64,000 nucleotides of DNA from Campylobacter hyointestinalis subsp. hyointestinalis (GTDB taxonomy: Bacteria > Campylobacterota > Campylobacteria > Campylobacterales > Campylobacteraceae). Positions 6,379 to 14,489 of the stretch are shown here, one piece after another. The translations under genes were made by a program, and so were the position numbers. Positions within the stretch are counted from its first letter, which is position 1. Each line of letters starts with the position of its first letter. The notes beneath the pieces were generated by a model. It saw nothing but the letters and a program-made list of their open reading frames with translations, ran no database searches and was not told the origin of the DNA. The stretch is from NCBI RefSeq assembly GCF_013372145.1, contig NZ_CP053827.1, positions 1,178,001-1,242,000 on the forward strand, given 5' to 3'.

Positions 6379-7107
6379 ATGAAAAGTTTTTTTAAATTTA
6401 TCGTTGCTGCTTGTGTAGCAGCCGGTTTTTCCCACGCCGCAGACGTGTTAAGAGTAGGCACAAATGCCGCTTATCCTCCATTTGAATTCATAGATGAACA
6501 AAATAAAATAGCTGGTTTTGATATGGATCTTATAGACGCTCTATCAAAAAAAGTAGGATTTGAGTATAAGATAGTAAATATGAGCTTTGATGGGCTTATA
6601 CCTGCTCTAAAAGCAGGTAAAATAGACGCAGTAGCAGCAGCTATGAGCGCAACTCCTGATCGCATAAAAGCAGTAAGTTTTACAAAGCCTTACTATACTA
6701 CGGAAAATTTATTTATTAAACAAGCGAAAAACGGTGATCTAACATCAAAGCAAAACTTAGAGGGTAAAAAAATCGCAGTACAATTAGGAACCGTCCAAGA
6801 AATAGCAGCTCGCTCTATAAAAGGCGTTAAAGTTATGGCAAACGAAGATATATTTGCAGCTATAATGGCACTTAAAAACGGCAAAGTAGATGCTGTTTTA
6901 GTAGATAGTTCTATAGGTTATGGTTACTTAAACAAAAACAAAGACCTAGCCGAGTTTTTAAAAGAACCTGATGGTAGCGAAGGCTTTTCTATAGCTTTTG
7001 ATAAAAACAAACATACCGATCTGATCGCAAAGATCAACCAAGCAACCCAAGAGCTAAAAAATGATGGTACTTATGATAAGCTGCTTGAAAAATACAATCT
7101 AAAATAG
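6379..7107 (+). CDS. Periplasmic amino-acid binding protein, first copy
   Basis: A 242-residue substrate-binding protein of the ABC amino-acid family (SBP_bac_3). A signal peptide (MKSFFKFIVAACVAAGFSHA) precedes the mature domain. The conserved segments are YPPFEFIDEQNKIAGFDMDL at the N-terminal lobe, ALKAGKIDAVAAAMSATPDR, and LGTVQE. No lipobox cysteine, so it is soluble. The ribosome binding site AAAAGGAAA precedes the ATG. It is closely related to the next gene (same length and frame of motifs), so the two arose by duplication. One feeds the shared permease/ATPase; the other may widen the substrate range. Confidence 0.88.
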   Translation: MKSFFKFIVAACVAAGFSHAADVLRVGTNAAYPPFEFIDEQNKIAGFDMDLIDALSKKVGFEYKIVNMSFDGLIPALKAGKIDAVAAAMSATPDRIKAVSFTKPYYTTENLFIKQAKNGDLTSKQNLEGKKIAVQLGTVQEIAARSIKGVKVMANEDIFAAIMALKNGKVDAVLVDSSIGYGYLNKNKDLAEFLKEPDGSEGFSIAFDKNKHTDLIAKINQATQELKNDGTYDKLLEKYNLK

Positions 7108-7131
7108 TCTCAAACAAATAAAAAGGAGAGT

Positions 7132-7860
7132 TTGATGAATAGGGTTTTTAAATTTATCTTTGCTTTATTATTGATGCTAAACCTAGCAAATGCTAAAACG
7201 TTGATATTTGGCTCAGACGCTGAGTATCCTCCGTTTGGCTATGTGGATGAACACAATAAAATAGCGGGATTTGATATAGATCTAGTAGATGCTATATCTA
7301 AAAAAGCTGGATTTGAGTATAAATTTATAAAAGTCGGGTTTGACGCTTTGATACCTGCTCTAAAAGCCGGTAAGATAGACGCTATCGCAGCTAGCATGAG
7401 CGCTACAACTGAAAGAAGAAAATCAGTTGATTTCTCAAATGCGTATTTTTATACAAAAAATTTGTATCTTAAAATGGCGAGCGACAAAGAGATCACTTCA
7501 AAAGACGACCTCAAGACAAAACGAATAGGTGCAATGCTAGGCACAGTCCAAGAAAGCGTTGCCCATGAGATAAAAGGTGCAAAAGTCATAGCCACAGAGG
7601 GCATAGCAGGAAGCATTATGAATCTAAAAGCTGGTAAAGTCGATGTCGTGATAGTAGATAGCTCAGTAGGATACGGCTATCTTAAGAAAAACACCGATAT
7701 AGTAAAATGGCTTGAAGAAAACGATGGAAGTGACGGTTTTGCAATGGCGTTTGACAAAGATAAACATAGCGAGTTTTTAGCTAAATTTAACAAAGCCTTA
7801 GAAGATATCAAAAATGACGGAACATACGAAAAACTTCTTGAAAAATACGATCTAAAATAG
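7132..7860 (+). CDS. Periplasmic amino-acid binding protein, second copy
   Basis: A 242-residue paralogue of the protein encoded 24 bases upstream, with the same signal peptide layout (basic start, hydrophobic LLLMLNLANA) and the same lobe motifs (YPPFGYVDEHNKIAGFDIDL, ALKAGKIDAIAASMSATTER, LGTVQES). Differences cluster in the ligand-lining segments: FEFIDEQ becomes FGYVDEH and KPYYTTENLF becomes NAYFYTKNLY. This suggests a different or shifted ligand. Ribosome binding site AAAAGGAGAG. A small stem-loop at 7863-7881 after the stop may separate it from thiE. Confidence 0.86.
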   Translation: MMNRVFKFIFALLLMLNLANAKTLIFGSDAEYPPFGYVDEHNKIAGFDIDLVDAISKKAGFEYKFIKVGFDALIPALKAGKIDAIAASMSATTERRKSVDFSNAYFYTKNLYLKMASDKEITSKDDLKTKRIGAMLGTVQESVAHEIKGAKVIATEGIAGSIMNLKAGKVDVVIVDSSVGYGYLKKNTDIVKWLEENDGSDGFAMAFDKDKHSEFLAKFNKALEDIKNDGTYEKLLEKYDLK

Positions 7861-7862
7861 CT

Positions 7863-7881
7863 TAGCCCTACTTTAGGGCTA
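7863..7881 (+). terminator. Stem-loop between the ABC operon and thiE
   Basis: TAGCCCTA (7863-7870), loop CTT, TAGGGCTA (7874-7881), followed by AATTTAAG. A perfect 8-bp stem but without a strong U-run, so it may be an attenuator or leaky terminator. The thiE ribosome binding site lies shortly after it. Confidence 0.4.
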
Positions 7882-7897
7882 AATTTAAGGGCTTGAA

Positions 7898-8506
7898 ATG
7901 TGTCAATTATATGTTTTAACAGACAAAGAATTTACTCCGCAAAATAGTATCTCTGGGCAAATTTTAGAGCTCTTAAATTCTGGTATCAAGTTCATTCAAT
8001 ACAGAAATAAAATACAAGATCACGATATAAGATTACTCAGATCAATAGCTGGCTTATGTGATGACTTTAACGCAAAGTTTATCATAAACGATGATCCATT
8101 CTTGGCTAAAGCTTGCGGTGCACACGGTGTTCATATCGGAAAAGACGATGAAGATATAAAAAAAGCAAAAGAATTGCTAGGCAAAAACTCCATTATAGGA
8201 GTTAGTTGCTACAACGATATAAATTTAGCGCTAAAAGCTCAAAGAGATGGCGCTTCTTACGTTGCTTTTGGAGCGATGTATATGAGTAAAACCAAACCAA
8301 ACGCCCCTCTTTGCGACCACGATACCATAAAAAAAGCAAAAGAGAATTTGAGCATTCCTATCTGTGTCATAGGCGGTATAAATGCTCTAAATTTAAAAGA
8401 AGTTAGCACTCTTATGCCTGATCTAATAGCCATAGTAAGTGCTGCTTACTCACCAAAAAGTATCAGTGAAAACATAACAAATTTAAACAATATAATAAGG
8501 AATTAA
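7898..8506 (+). CDS. thiE: Thiamine-phosphate synthase ThiE
   Basis: A 202-residue TIM-barrel enzyme that joins hydroxymethylpyrimidine pyrophosphate and thiazole phosphate to give thiamine phosphate. Seen in order: QYRNK (about 36-40, pyrophosphate contact), INDDPFLAKACGAHGVHIGK (Mg-binding Asp and substrate loop), GVSCYN, YVAFGAMYMSKTKPNA (the phosphate-binding loop) and VIGGIN near the end. Length is normal. Cytoplasmic. It is joined directly to uppP (stop 8504-8506, next ATG 8507), so they are cotranscribed although the pathways differ. Family residues are intact. Confidence 0.88.
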   Translation: MCQLYVLTDKEFTPQNSISGQILELLNSGIKFIQYRNKIQDHDIRLLRSIAGLCDDFNAKFIINDDPFLAKACGAHGVHIGKDDEDIKKAKELLGKNSIIGVSCYNDINLALKAQRDGASYVAFGAMYMSKTKPNAPLCDHDTIKKAKENLSIPICVIGGINALNLKEVSTLMPDLIAIVSAAYSPKSISENITNLNNIIRN

Positions 8507-9283
8507 ATGGATTTTTTAAGCGCCATAATACTAGGAATAGTCGAGGGCTTGACCGAGTTTTTGCCTGTTAGCTCGACTGGACATATGATACTTAGCGCAA
8601 AGTTACTAGGGCTTGAGCAAACAAGCGTGTTAAAATGCTTTGAAGTAGTTATCCAGCTAGGAAGTATCTTAGCAGTTGTGTTTATGTTTTTTGATAGATT
8701 AAAAGAGGATTTTAATCTTTGGATAAAGCTTGCTATAGGATTTGTACCTACAGCCATCATCGGTTTTTTGGCTTACAAGCACATAAAAACATTTTTTGAG
8801 CCAAGTACCGTTGCTTATATGCTCATCATAGGTGGTATCGTTTTTATCGTAGTTGAGCTTTGGCATAAAAAGATAAACTATGAGGGTGACACGAAAACAT
8901 TGCACGAAGTAAGCTTCAAACAAGCTTTTCTAATAGGACTTTCACAATGCTTTGCTATGATACCTGGCACATCAAGAAGCGGCTCTACCATCATCGCGGG
9001 TCTGCTTTGCGGACTTAGTCGCGAAGTTGCGGCTAGATTTAGCTTTTTACTAGCTATTCCTACTATGTTTGCCGCGACTGCTTATGATAGCTACAAAAAT
9101 GCAGATATTTTCGTGCAAAACAAAGAAGCTTTATGGATGTTTTTAGTCGGTGGATTTATGGCGTTTATAGTAGCTTTGATAGTTATCAAACTATTTTTAA
9201 AATTCGTATCTAAGTTTAGCTATATCAGCTTTGGAATCTACAGGATAGCCCTTGGTTCGTTATTTTTGATCTATGTTTTATAA
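8507..9283 (+). CDS. uppP: Undecaprenyl-diphosphatase UppP (BacA)
   Basis: A 258-residue integral membrane phosphatase that removes the terminal phosphate of undecaprenyl diphosphate, recycling the lipid carrier for peptidoglycan and surface polysaccharides, and giving bacitracin resistance when abundant. Both family signatures are present: EGLTEFLPVSSTGH at residues about 13-26 with the catalytic Glu, and PGTSRSGST at about 155-163. About seven or eight hydrophobic helices. Starts immediately after thiE. Ends 10 bases before the convergent aminotransferase gene. Confidence 0.93.
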   Translation: MDFLSAIILGIVEGLTEFLPVSSTGHMILSAKLLGLEQTSVLKCFEVVIQLGSILAVVFMFFDRLKEDFNLWIKLAIGFVPTAIIGFLAYKHIKTFFEPSTVAYMLIIGGIVFIVVELWHKKINYEGDTKTLHEVSFKQAFLIGLSQCFAMIPGTSRSGSTIIAGLLCGLSREVAARFSFLLAIPTMFAATAYDSYKNADIFVQNKEALWMFLVGGFMAFIVALIVIKLFLKFVSKFSYISFGIYRIALGSLFLIYVL

Positions 9284-9286
9284 GCA

Positions 9287-9312
9287 AAGCTATCAAAAAA
9301 ATTTGATAGCTT
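9287..9312. terminator. Bidirectional terminator embedded in a coding end
   Basis: AAGCTATCAAA (9287-9297) pairs with TTTGATAGCTT (9302-9312) around a run of A. On the plus strand it follows uppP by 3 bases. On the minus strand it contains the last codons (AIKF and following) and the stop (9295-9293) of the convergent aminotransferase gene. One structure thus serves both convergent genes. Confidence 0.55.
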
Positions 9313-10564
9313 CTTTGATGGCATTCAAGAGATAGTCTAGATCGTCTTTTGTTTGAGTGTAGTGTAGGCTCGCCCTAACAAAGCCCGGTTTTTGGGCAAA
9401 ATCCGCGTCATCTTCCAGTCCTAAAAGCTCATGCCCATATGGACCAGCGCAAGCGCATCCGGCTCTTGTTTGGACGCTAAATTTATCGCTTAAAACTTTA
9501 GCAAGCTCATAAGGCGATATGCCTTTGATGTTAAAAGAAAATATAGGAAGTCTATCACAGTTTTTTGAGCCATAACATATCAAATTTTTTATACGCATAA
9601 GATTATCTTCAAAATACTCTAAATTTGCCTTTTCTATCTCTCTTATGGTTTCTAAACCTATGTCGTTTCTAAGCTTAAATGCTAAAAAAGAGCGTACTAG
9701 CTGAGTGATACCAGGAGTTCCAGCGTCTTCTAAGGCTTCTTTATTTTCTACAAATTTAGCACTTTTTCTACTTACGTAAGTTACTGTTCCTCCACCAGCA
9801 AAAGTAGGTTTGTCGCCTGTGCAAAGCTCTTTTCTTATGGCTAAAAGCCCAGATCCGCCAACACCACCAAGCAACTTATGTGATGAGATGAAAGCCGCGT
9901 CAAAAAAGTCGCTATTTACATTTTCGTAAGCAGCAAGGCTTGATAGATCAAGTGCGATAATGCCACCATAATCCCTTATCATTTTATTTAGATTATACAG
10001 ATCGGTTTTTATACCAGTCACATTTGAAGCTGCACTAAAACTAGCGATTATCTTGCGTCCTTTATTTAGTTTAAGGACGCGTTCCATTTCACCAAAATGG
10101 ATACCTCCGTCTTTTGCCAAAGGTACTCTAAAAACTTCGCAAAGTCCATACCTAAAGCTTATCTCATTGCTGTGATGTTCGTAAGGAGAGACGATGACTA
10201 AAGGAAATTTACGCTTGTCTATATTTAAATTTCCTAAAACTGCTCTAGTAGCTGGCGGGATATAAATTCCCATTATCTCTTGAAATTTTTTTATCGCCGC
10301 AGTACTTCCAAAAGAACAAGGCATAAGATAAAAATCATCGCCTAGCTCTAAAAGTTTCTTTATCCCGCTTCTTGCGCTTTCATAGTAATTCGTAGTAACC
10401 CTAGCACAAGTTCCGCACTCGCTATGAGTGTTTGAGTATGTCATCAAAACTCTTAGTATTTCGTCTTCTATCTCTTTATATCCGAGTCCTGAAGCAGTCC
10501 AATCAAAATAATAAATTCCGTCTTTTAAGATTATATTTTTTCTTACTTTTTCTAAATTTATCAA
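9293..10564 (-). CDS. Class V aminotransferase, cysteine-desulfurase-like
   Basis: A 423-residue PLP enzyme of the aminotransferase class V/NifS-CsdA fold. The pyridoxal lysine is in SSHKLLGGVGGSG (about residue 230), and a cysteine-containing mobile loop RAGCACAGPYGHELLGL (about 368-384) resembles the sulfur-accepting Cys loop of desulfurases. N-terminal FDWTASGLGYKEIE and NTHSECGTCARVTT match the HxNxHR-like substrate region. It is somewhat longer than IscS (about 400) and lies away from isc/nif genes, so the substrate is not certain. The start ATG is preceded by a GGCGGAAATAAAG-type ribosome binding region. Single gene, convergent with uppP. Confidence 0.75.
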   Translation of the reverse strand: MINLEKVRKNIILKDGIYYFDWTASGLGYKEIEDEILRVLMTYSNTHSECGTCARVTTNYYESARSGIKKLLELGDDFYLMPCSFGSTAAIKKFQEIMGIYIPPATRAVLGNLNIDKRKFPLVIVSPYEHHSNEISFRYGLCEVFRVPLAKDGGIHFGEMERVLKLNKGRKIIASFSAASNVTGIKTDLYNLNKMIRDYGGIIALDLSSLAAYENVNSDFFDAAFISSHKLLGGVGGSGLLAIRKELCTGDKPTFAGGGTVTYVSRKSAKFVENKEALEDAGTPGITQLVRSFLAFKLRNDIGLETIREIEKANLEYFEDNLMRIKNLICYGSKNCDRLPIFSFNIKGISPYELAKVLSDKFSVQTRAGCACAGPYGHELLGLEDDADFAQKPGFVRASLHYTQTKDDLDYLLNAIKEAIKFF

Positions 10565-10644
10565 CTTTATTTCCGCCGTTTTTTATATAAATTATACAAC
10601 ATCTATGCTAAAATTATCACAAAATAAGGAGCTAAAAACTAAAT

Positions 10645-11496
10645 TTGAAAAACAGTTTTGATGATAGCAAAATTCAAAGTTTGCTCGAGTTTTATTTTGT
10701 GTTTGATAACTGCACTTTGAGTAAGGATTTTAGCGATATATTTGAAGCCATACAAAAACATATTTTAGATAGATATGAAGAGCTTAGCGAACGTTTTAAA
10801 TTTAGCAGTTACGATAAAGAGATAAAAATAATGCTTAAAAAACTAGCAAGAAGTGATAGAAAACGCTTTAACATCTCAAAGTCACTCCCAAGAAAACTAG
10901 CAAGTATCATCATAAAAACTCTACAAAATAATGGTATCTTAAAGATAGAAAAATCAAAAGAGATAAAACCCAAAAGCTCAAAACATCAAAAGATAAAAAA
11001 AGAGCTTAGAAGATATCAAGTCCAAGATAAAATTCACTTTAAAAGCAACTTCGCACGGTTTTGGTTTAGGTATTGTGAGCCAAATTTAGAGCTGTTAAAA
11101 GACGCAAAAACAGACCAAGTTCTAGACATCATCAAAAACGATTTTTTACTATACTGCTCTTTGCCATTTGAGCTAGCTAGCATAAAACTGCTTTCACACC
11201 ATTTAAATATACCTAGTGAGCTCATCTCAAGTTACTGGAATAAAAAAGATGAAATAGATATATTTATAGATCACGAGGGGTTTATCATAGTCGGCGAAGT
11301 CAAATACAAAGATAGAAAAATCTGCAAAAACGTGCTAAATATCCTAAAAGCAAAATGTCAAAACGCAGATATAAAGCCAAATTTGATAGTTTTATTTTCA
11401 AAATCAGGCTTTAGCAATGAACTTTTGAGCTTAAAAGATGATAAAATACTACTTTTTGGACTCGAGCATTTTAAGGAAATATTATGGAACTCTTAG
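10645..11496 (+). CDS. DUF234-type protein with nuclease-like C-terminus
   Basis: A 283-residue cytoplasmic protein with a TTG start preceded by AAGGAG. The N-terminal half is helical and basic. The C-terminal part (about 200-283) has EIDIFIDHEGFIIVGEVKYK, with the D-x(n)-E-x-K pattern of PD-(D/E)xK nuclease-like folds found at the end of DUF234/archaeal-ATPase-type proteins. The N-terminal ATPase of those larger proteins is absent, so this is a stand-alone version. It overlaps the histidine-kinase gene flgS by 13 bases and is likely cotranscribed with it. Catalytic activity is inferred only. Confidence 0.6.
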   Translation: MKNSFDDSKIQSLLEFYFVFDNCTLSKDFSDIFEAIQKHILDRYEELSERFKFSSYDKEIKIMLKKLARSDRKRFNISKSLPRKLASIIIKTLQNNGILKIEKSKEIKPKSSKHQKIKKELRRYQVQDKIHFKSNFARFWFRYCEPNLELLKDAKTDQVLDIIKNDFLLYCSLPFELASIKLLSHHLNIPSELISSYWNKKDEIDIFIDHEGFIIVGEVKYKDRKICKNVLNILKAKCQNADIKPNLIVLFSKSGFSNELLSLKDDKILLFGLEHFKEILWNS

Positions 11497-12479
11497 AACA
11501 AAACGAAACGAAACATATCCAAGACGGATTAAAAAATCTAATAGAACAAACTTACTTGATAGAAAAAGAGTACAAAACTCTAAATGAATCATACATAAGT
11601 TTGCAAAACTTCATACAAGATATCGTTGAAAGTCTAGGTGCCGCACTTTGGGTCGTAGATATGAGTGGCAACATACTACTTAAAAATGCTAAAACAAGCG
11701 GATTTGACGCTATACTAAATTTAATAGATCTAAAAAGAGCAAACCAAGAGATCGAGCTTGAAAATAGACACTTTGCTATCAAGATCACTACAAAAGAACA
11801 AAATAAAATCATACTTGCTACAGATATAAGCGATGAAAAAAGAAGTGCTAGGCTAGTTTCTATGGGCGCCGTAGCCGCTCATCTCTCACACGAGATCAGA
11901 AATCCTATAGGTTCTATCTCTTTACTTACAAGTACACTTTTAAAAAGAGCCGATGAGAAAAATCGCCCTATCATAGACGAAATTCAAAAAGCGATATTTA
12001 GAGTAGAGCGCATCATCAAAGCTACGCTTTTATTTACAAAAGGCGTTCATATAAACAAGCAAAGCTTTAGCCTAGAAAAGCTAGAGCAAAACTGCCTCAC
12101 AGCGATAAACCAATACGCATTTTCAAAAGAGATAGAGTTTAAATTTAGTGGATTTGAGGGAGAAATTTTAGGCGATATCGATCTTTTAGATATGGTTTTT
12201 AGCAACCTTATCTTTAATGCTATAGATGCCATAGAAGAAGATGAAAATAACAGCGGTCAAGTAACCTTAGAGCATATCTTTAAAAATGATTCTCACGTAT
12301 TTTACATAAGCGATAGCGGTGTAGAGATAGATAAAAGCGTGGTTTTTGAACCATTTAAAACTACAAAGCTCAAAGGCAACGGCTTAGGACTAGCCCTAAG
12401 CATAGAGATCGTTCACGCTCATAAAGGTAGCATTTGCTTTAAAAACAAACCAAAGATCTTTACTATAACATTGCCTTAA
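11484..12479 (+). CDS. flgS: Flagellar sensor histidine kinase FlgS
   Basis: A 331-residue soluble histidine kinase without membrane segments, as expected for FlgS, which senses assembly of the flagellar export apparatus and phosphorylates FlgR to activate sigma-54 rod/hook genes. Domains: N-terminal coiled coil (about 1-45), PAS-like domain (about 50-110), HisKA with HLSHEIRNPIGSI (about 132-144; His in HEIRN), and ATPase with N-box NLIFNAIDA, DSG and GNGLGLALS. C. jejuni FlgS is similar in length and layout. The start lies inside the preceding gene. A C9 tract begins at the base after the TAA, so it cannot change this protein. flgR is not in the window. Confidence 0.85.
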   Translation: MELLEQNETKHIQDGLKNLIEQTYLIEKEYKTLNESYISLQNFIQDIVESLGAALWVVDMSGNILLKNAKTSGFDAILNLIDLKRANQEIELENRHFAIKITTKEQNKIILATDISDEKRSARLVSMGAVAAHLSHEIRNPIGSISLLTSTLLKRADEKNRPIIDEIQKAIFRVERIIKATLLFTKGVHINKQSFSLEKLEQNCLTAINQYAFSKEIEFKFSGFEGEILGDIDLLDMVFSNLIFNAIDAIEEDENNSGQVTLEHIFKNDSHVFYISDSGVEIDKSVVFEPFKTTKLKGNGLGLALSIEIVHAHKGSICFKNKPKIFTITLP

Positions 12480-12488
12480 CCCCCCCCC
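12480..12488 (+). repeat. C9 homopolymer tract between flgS and the autotransporter
   Basis: Nine C on the plus strand directly after the flgS TAA, followed by ACC and a T8 run. Long C/G runs in Campylobacter are slippage sites. Here it is outside both flanking convergent coding sequences (autotransporter stop at 12499-12501), so any effect would be on transcription ends or RNA stability. Confidence 0.8.
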
Positions 12489-12498
12489 ACCTTTTTTT

Positions 12499-14272
12499 TC
12501 ACAACCTCCACTCAACCCCAAGTCTACCACTTACTCCTTCATTCTTACCTACTAGTCCCATTACTCCTATATCTAAAGTAAGCTTGTCATTGTCATTTAT
12601 AGGTTTTAGTTTAATTCCAGCTTCTATACTTCCAGTATTACCTTTTATGCTAGGAGAGTCTATATCATAGTTATAGCTGATATTTCTTCCTTTAGCTTCA
12701 CCTTTAAACTCTCTTTGAATTCCTACTCCAGTATATAAGCTTAGATTCTCTTTTAGTTTATAGTTATATAAAAAGCCTAGTTTAGTAGAAACTGAGTTTG
12801 TAGCATCAAATTTATATCTATCATTTGTACTCATAGTTATATCTTCACTATTAACTCTAGTATAAAATACCTTAGTATAGATATCTAAATTTGATATATC
12901 ATCTATATCAAATACCTTTCCTAGTCCTATATGAGTTCCAAAGTAAGCTCTTTTAGATTCAAAGCTTGAGCTTATATTACCATTACCAAAGTCATCACTT
13001 TTAAAGTCACTCTTTACTTGTCCTACTCTAAAGCTATTTTCAAAGTAGTAGTTACTAGCCATATCAAATTTACTAAAAACTCCAAATCCAAAGTATGAGC
13101 TATCTCCACTTCCTTTTACATTTCCAGATACAAAACTATTATAGCTATTATAGTTTCCAGATCCTGCTTCAAAAAATGCACTATACATAAAGCTATCGTT
13201 TGCTTTTTTAGATACTCCTGTTAGTAAACTTATACTTCTTATATCTACATGAGAGCCTGTATTACTTCTAGTACTACTTGCTCCTATACTTCCTATACTA
13301 GTTTCATTAACTCTAGTAGTATTTAATGCACTTGACATATCTTTTATACTTGATTCTAATGTATCATTTGCTCTTGATACTATAATAGAGCTTGATATAC
13401 CACCTTCTAAGATAGCTTTTTGGTTTTCATTAACCTTTTTTCCTACACTAGTTGCTACTATTTGTTTTACATTACCACTTCCATCATCGCTGATAATTCC
13501 ATCATCTTTTACTGCTGCTAGACTAAATTCATAACTGTTTGATATACCTTGCAAAGCTGAAATGTTATTACTCATATTAGTGGGTGGAGTTATAGTAGCA
13601 TTTGGTTCATCTATAAGAATTATTTTATCACCTACCTTTAAAGCTGGACTATCACCATCCATCACTCCTACGCCTATTTTTGAATTTGATAAGTTTGTAT
13701 TATCAACAGTACCAACAGTACTTAAACTTAGTAAAGTATCGTTTGCTTTGGTACTGTCTAGTAGATATAAATTTATAAACTCAAAGTTTTTTATATTCTT
13801 TACTTTTATATCTTTAGTGCGAATGTTTAGAGTATTGCCTGTAAAGTTATCGACATCTGAACTTCCACCATAAAGTATAGTAGTTACTCCAAAAGTAGGA
13901 TTTCCTGAGATGTTTATGGTGTTTGAATTTGCGTTACCTGATTGACTAATACCGCCGTAAATCAAACCATTCATAGTTCCGCCTGTGATATATATATATC
14001 TTGTTGTTTTCTACGTTGTCACTTGTAGCTGAGTAGCCACCTAAGACATATCCGCTTATATCGCCACTATTTACAGTTACACTGTTTTCTGAGAAGCTAG
14101 TAGCACTAGGAGCTAGTGAATTAGCCTTGCCAAGAACATTGGTAAGAGTAGCTCCTGGATACGTGATAGTTTCTCCTGCTATAGCATTTATAGCTGTTAG
14201 ACTTAAAAGAAATGCAAAAGGTTTTAAGCGTAAATAGTAGTACCCCCCCCAGATATATTTAGGAGTATTCAT
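12499..14272 (-). CDS. Phase-variable autotransporter, out of frame as sequenced
   Basis: Two overlapping frames on the minus strand make one gene. The first frame (14272-13946) carries the start and a signal peptide with a late hydrophobic core (LKPFAFLLSLTAINAIAG); the second (to 12499) carries the rest of a beta-helix-like passenger with NTxN-type repeats and a C-terminal beta-barrel of about 270 residues (aromatic-rich strands, ending VEWRL). They join at an (AT)6 tract (13988-13999). With 4 or 7 AT units ENNKIYI would read on into TGGTMNGLIYGG; with 6 it runs off and stops. A G8 tract at codons 8-10 is the second switch and is in frame now. In frame the protein would be about 590 residues, with a short passenger. 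Autotransporters export their passenger to the cell surface, often as adhesins. Confidence 0.8.
13988..13999 (-). repeat. (AT)6 dinucleotide tract inside the autotransporter
   Basis: Twelve alternating bases between a G and a C. The flanking reading frames are compatible only if the tract holds 4 or 7 (n = 1 mod 3) AT units. The present 6 gives an early stop at about codon 109. One added unit restores the 590-residue protein. Confidence 0.8.
14243..14250 (-). repeat. G8 tract near the autotransporter start
   Basis: Eight G on the coding strand after ATCT, read TGG GGG GGG TAC at codons 8-10, ahead of the signal-peptide core. At this length the frame is open into the signal peptide; gain or loss of one G would end translation. 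The ribosome binding site AAGGA is 8 bases before the ATG. Confidence 0.8.
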
Positions 14273-14446
14273 AGTAGATCCTTGATGTAGATATGGATAA
14301 ATTTATTTAGAGAGTTAGTCTAAGCAAATAAATCAGATTAAGACGATTTTATAATTTAAATGTTTATTAAATAGAATATATTTTTTAAATTTAGTGTATG
14401 ATTTGCTGTATTTTAATGTATGAAATTTAAATTTGTCTATAAACTC

Positions 14447-14470
14447 CGCCGCTCTGGGCTATAAGCGGCG
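14447..14470 (-). terminator. GC stem-loop downstream of dnaE
   Basis: CGCCGCT (14447-14453) and AGCGGCG (14464-14470) form a 7-bp GC-rich stem 20 bases after the dnaE stop (14490), on the side expected for its terminator. The U-run is poor. Confidence 0.4.
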
Positions 14471-14489
14471 AGAAGTGAAACGAAAAGCT

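Noticed and set aside
12477-12488. C9 tract as a phase switch for FlgS
   Set aside because: The stop codon precedes the tract, so tract length cannot alter FlgS.
13562-13873. A 103-codon plus-strand ORF over the autotransporter
   Set aside because: It is a mirror of the autotransporter's coding strand, with no ribosome binding site. The minus-strand gene explains the region.
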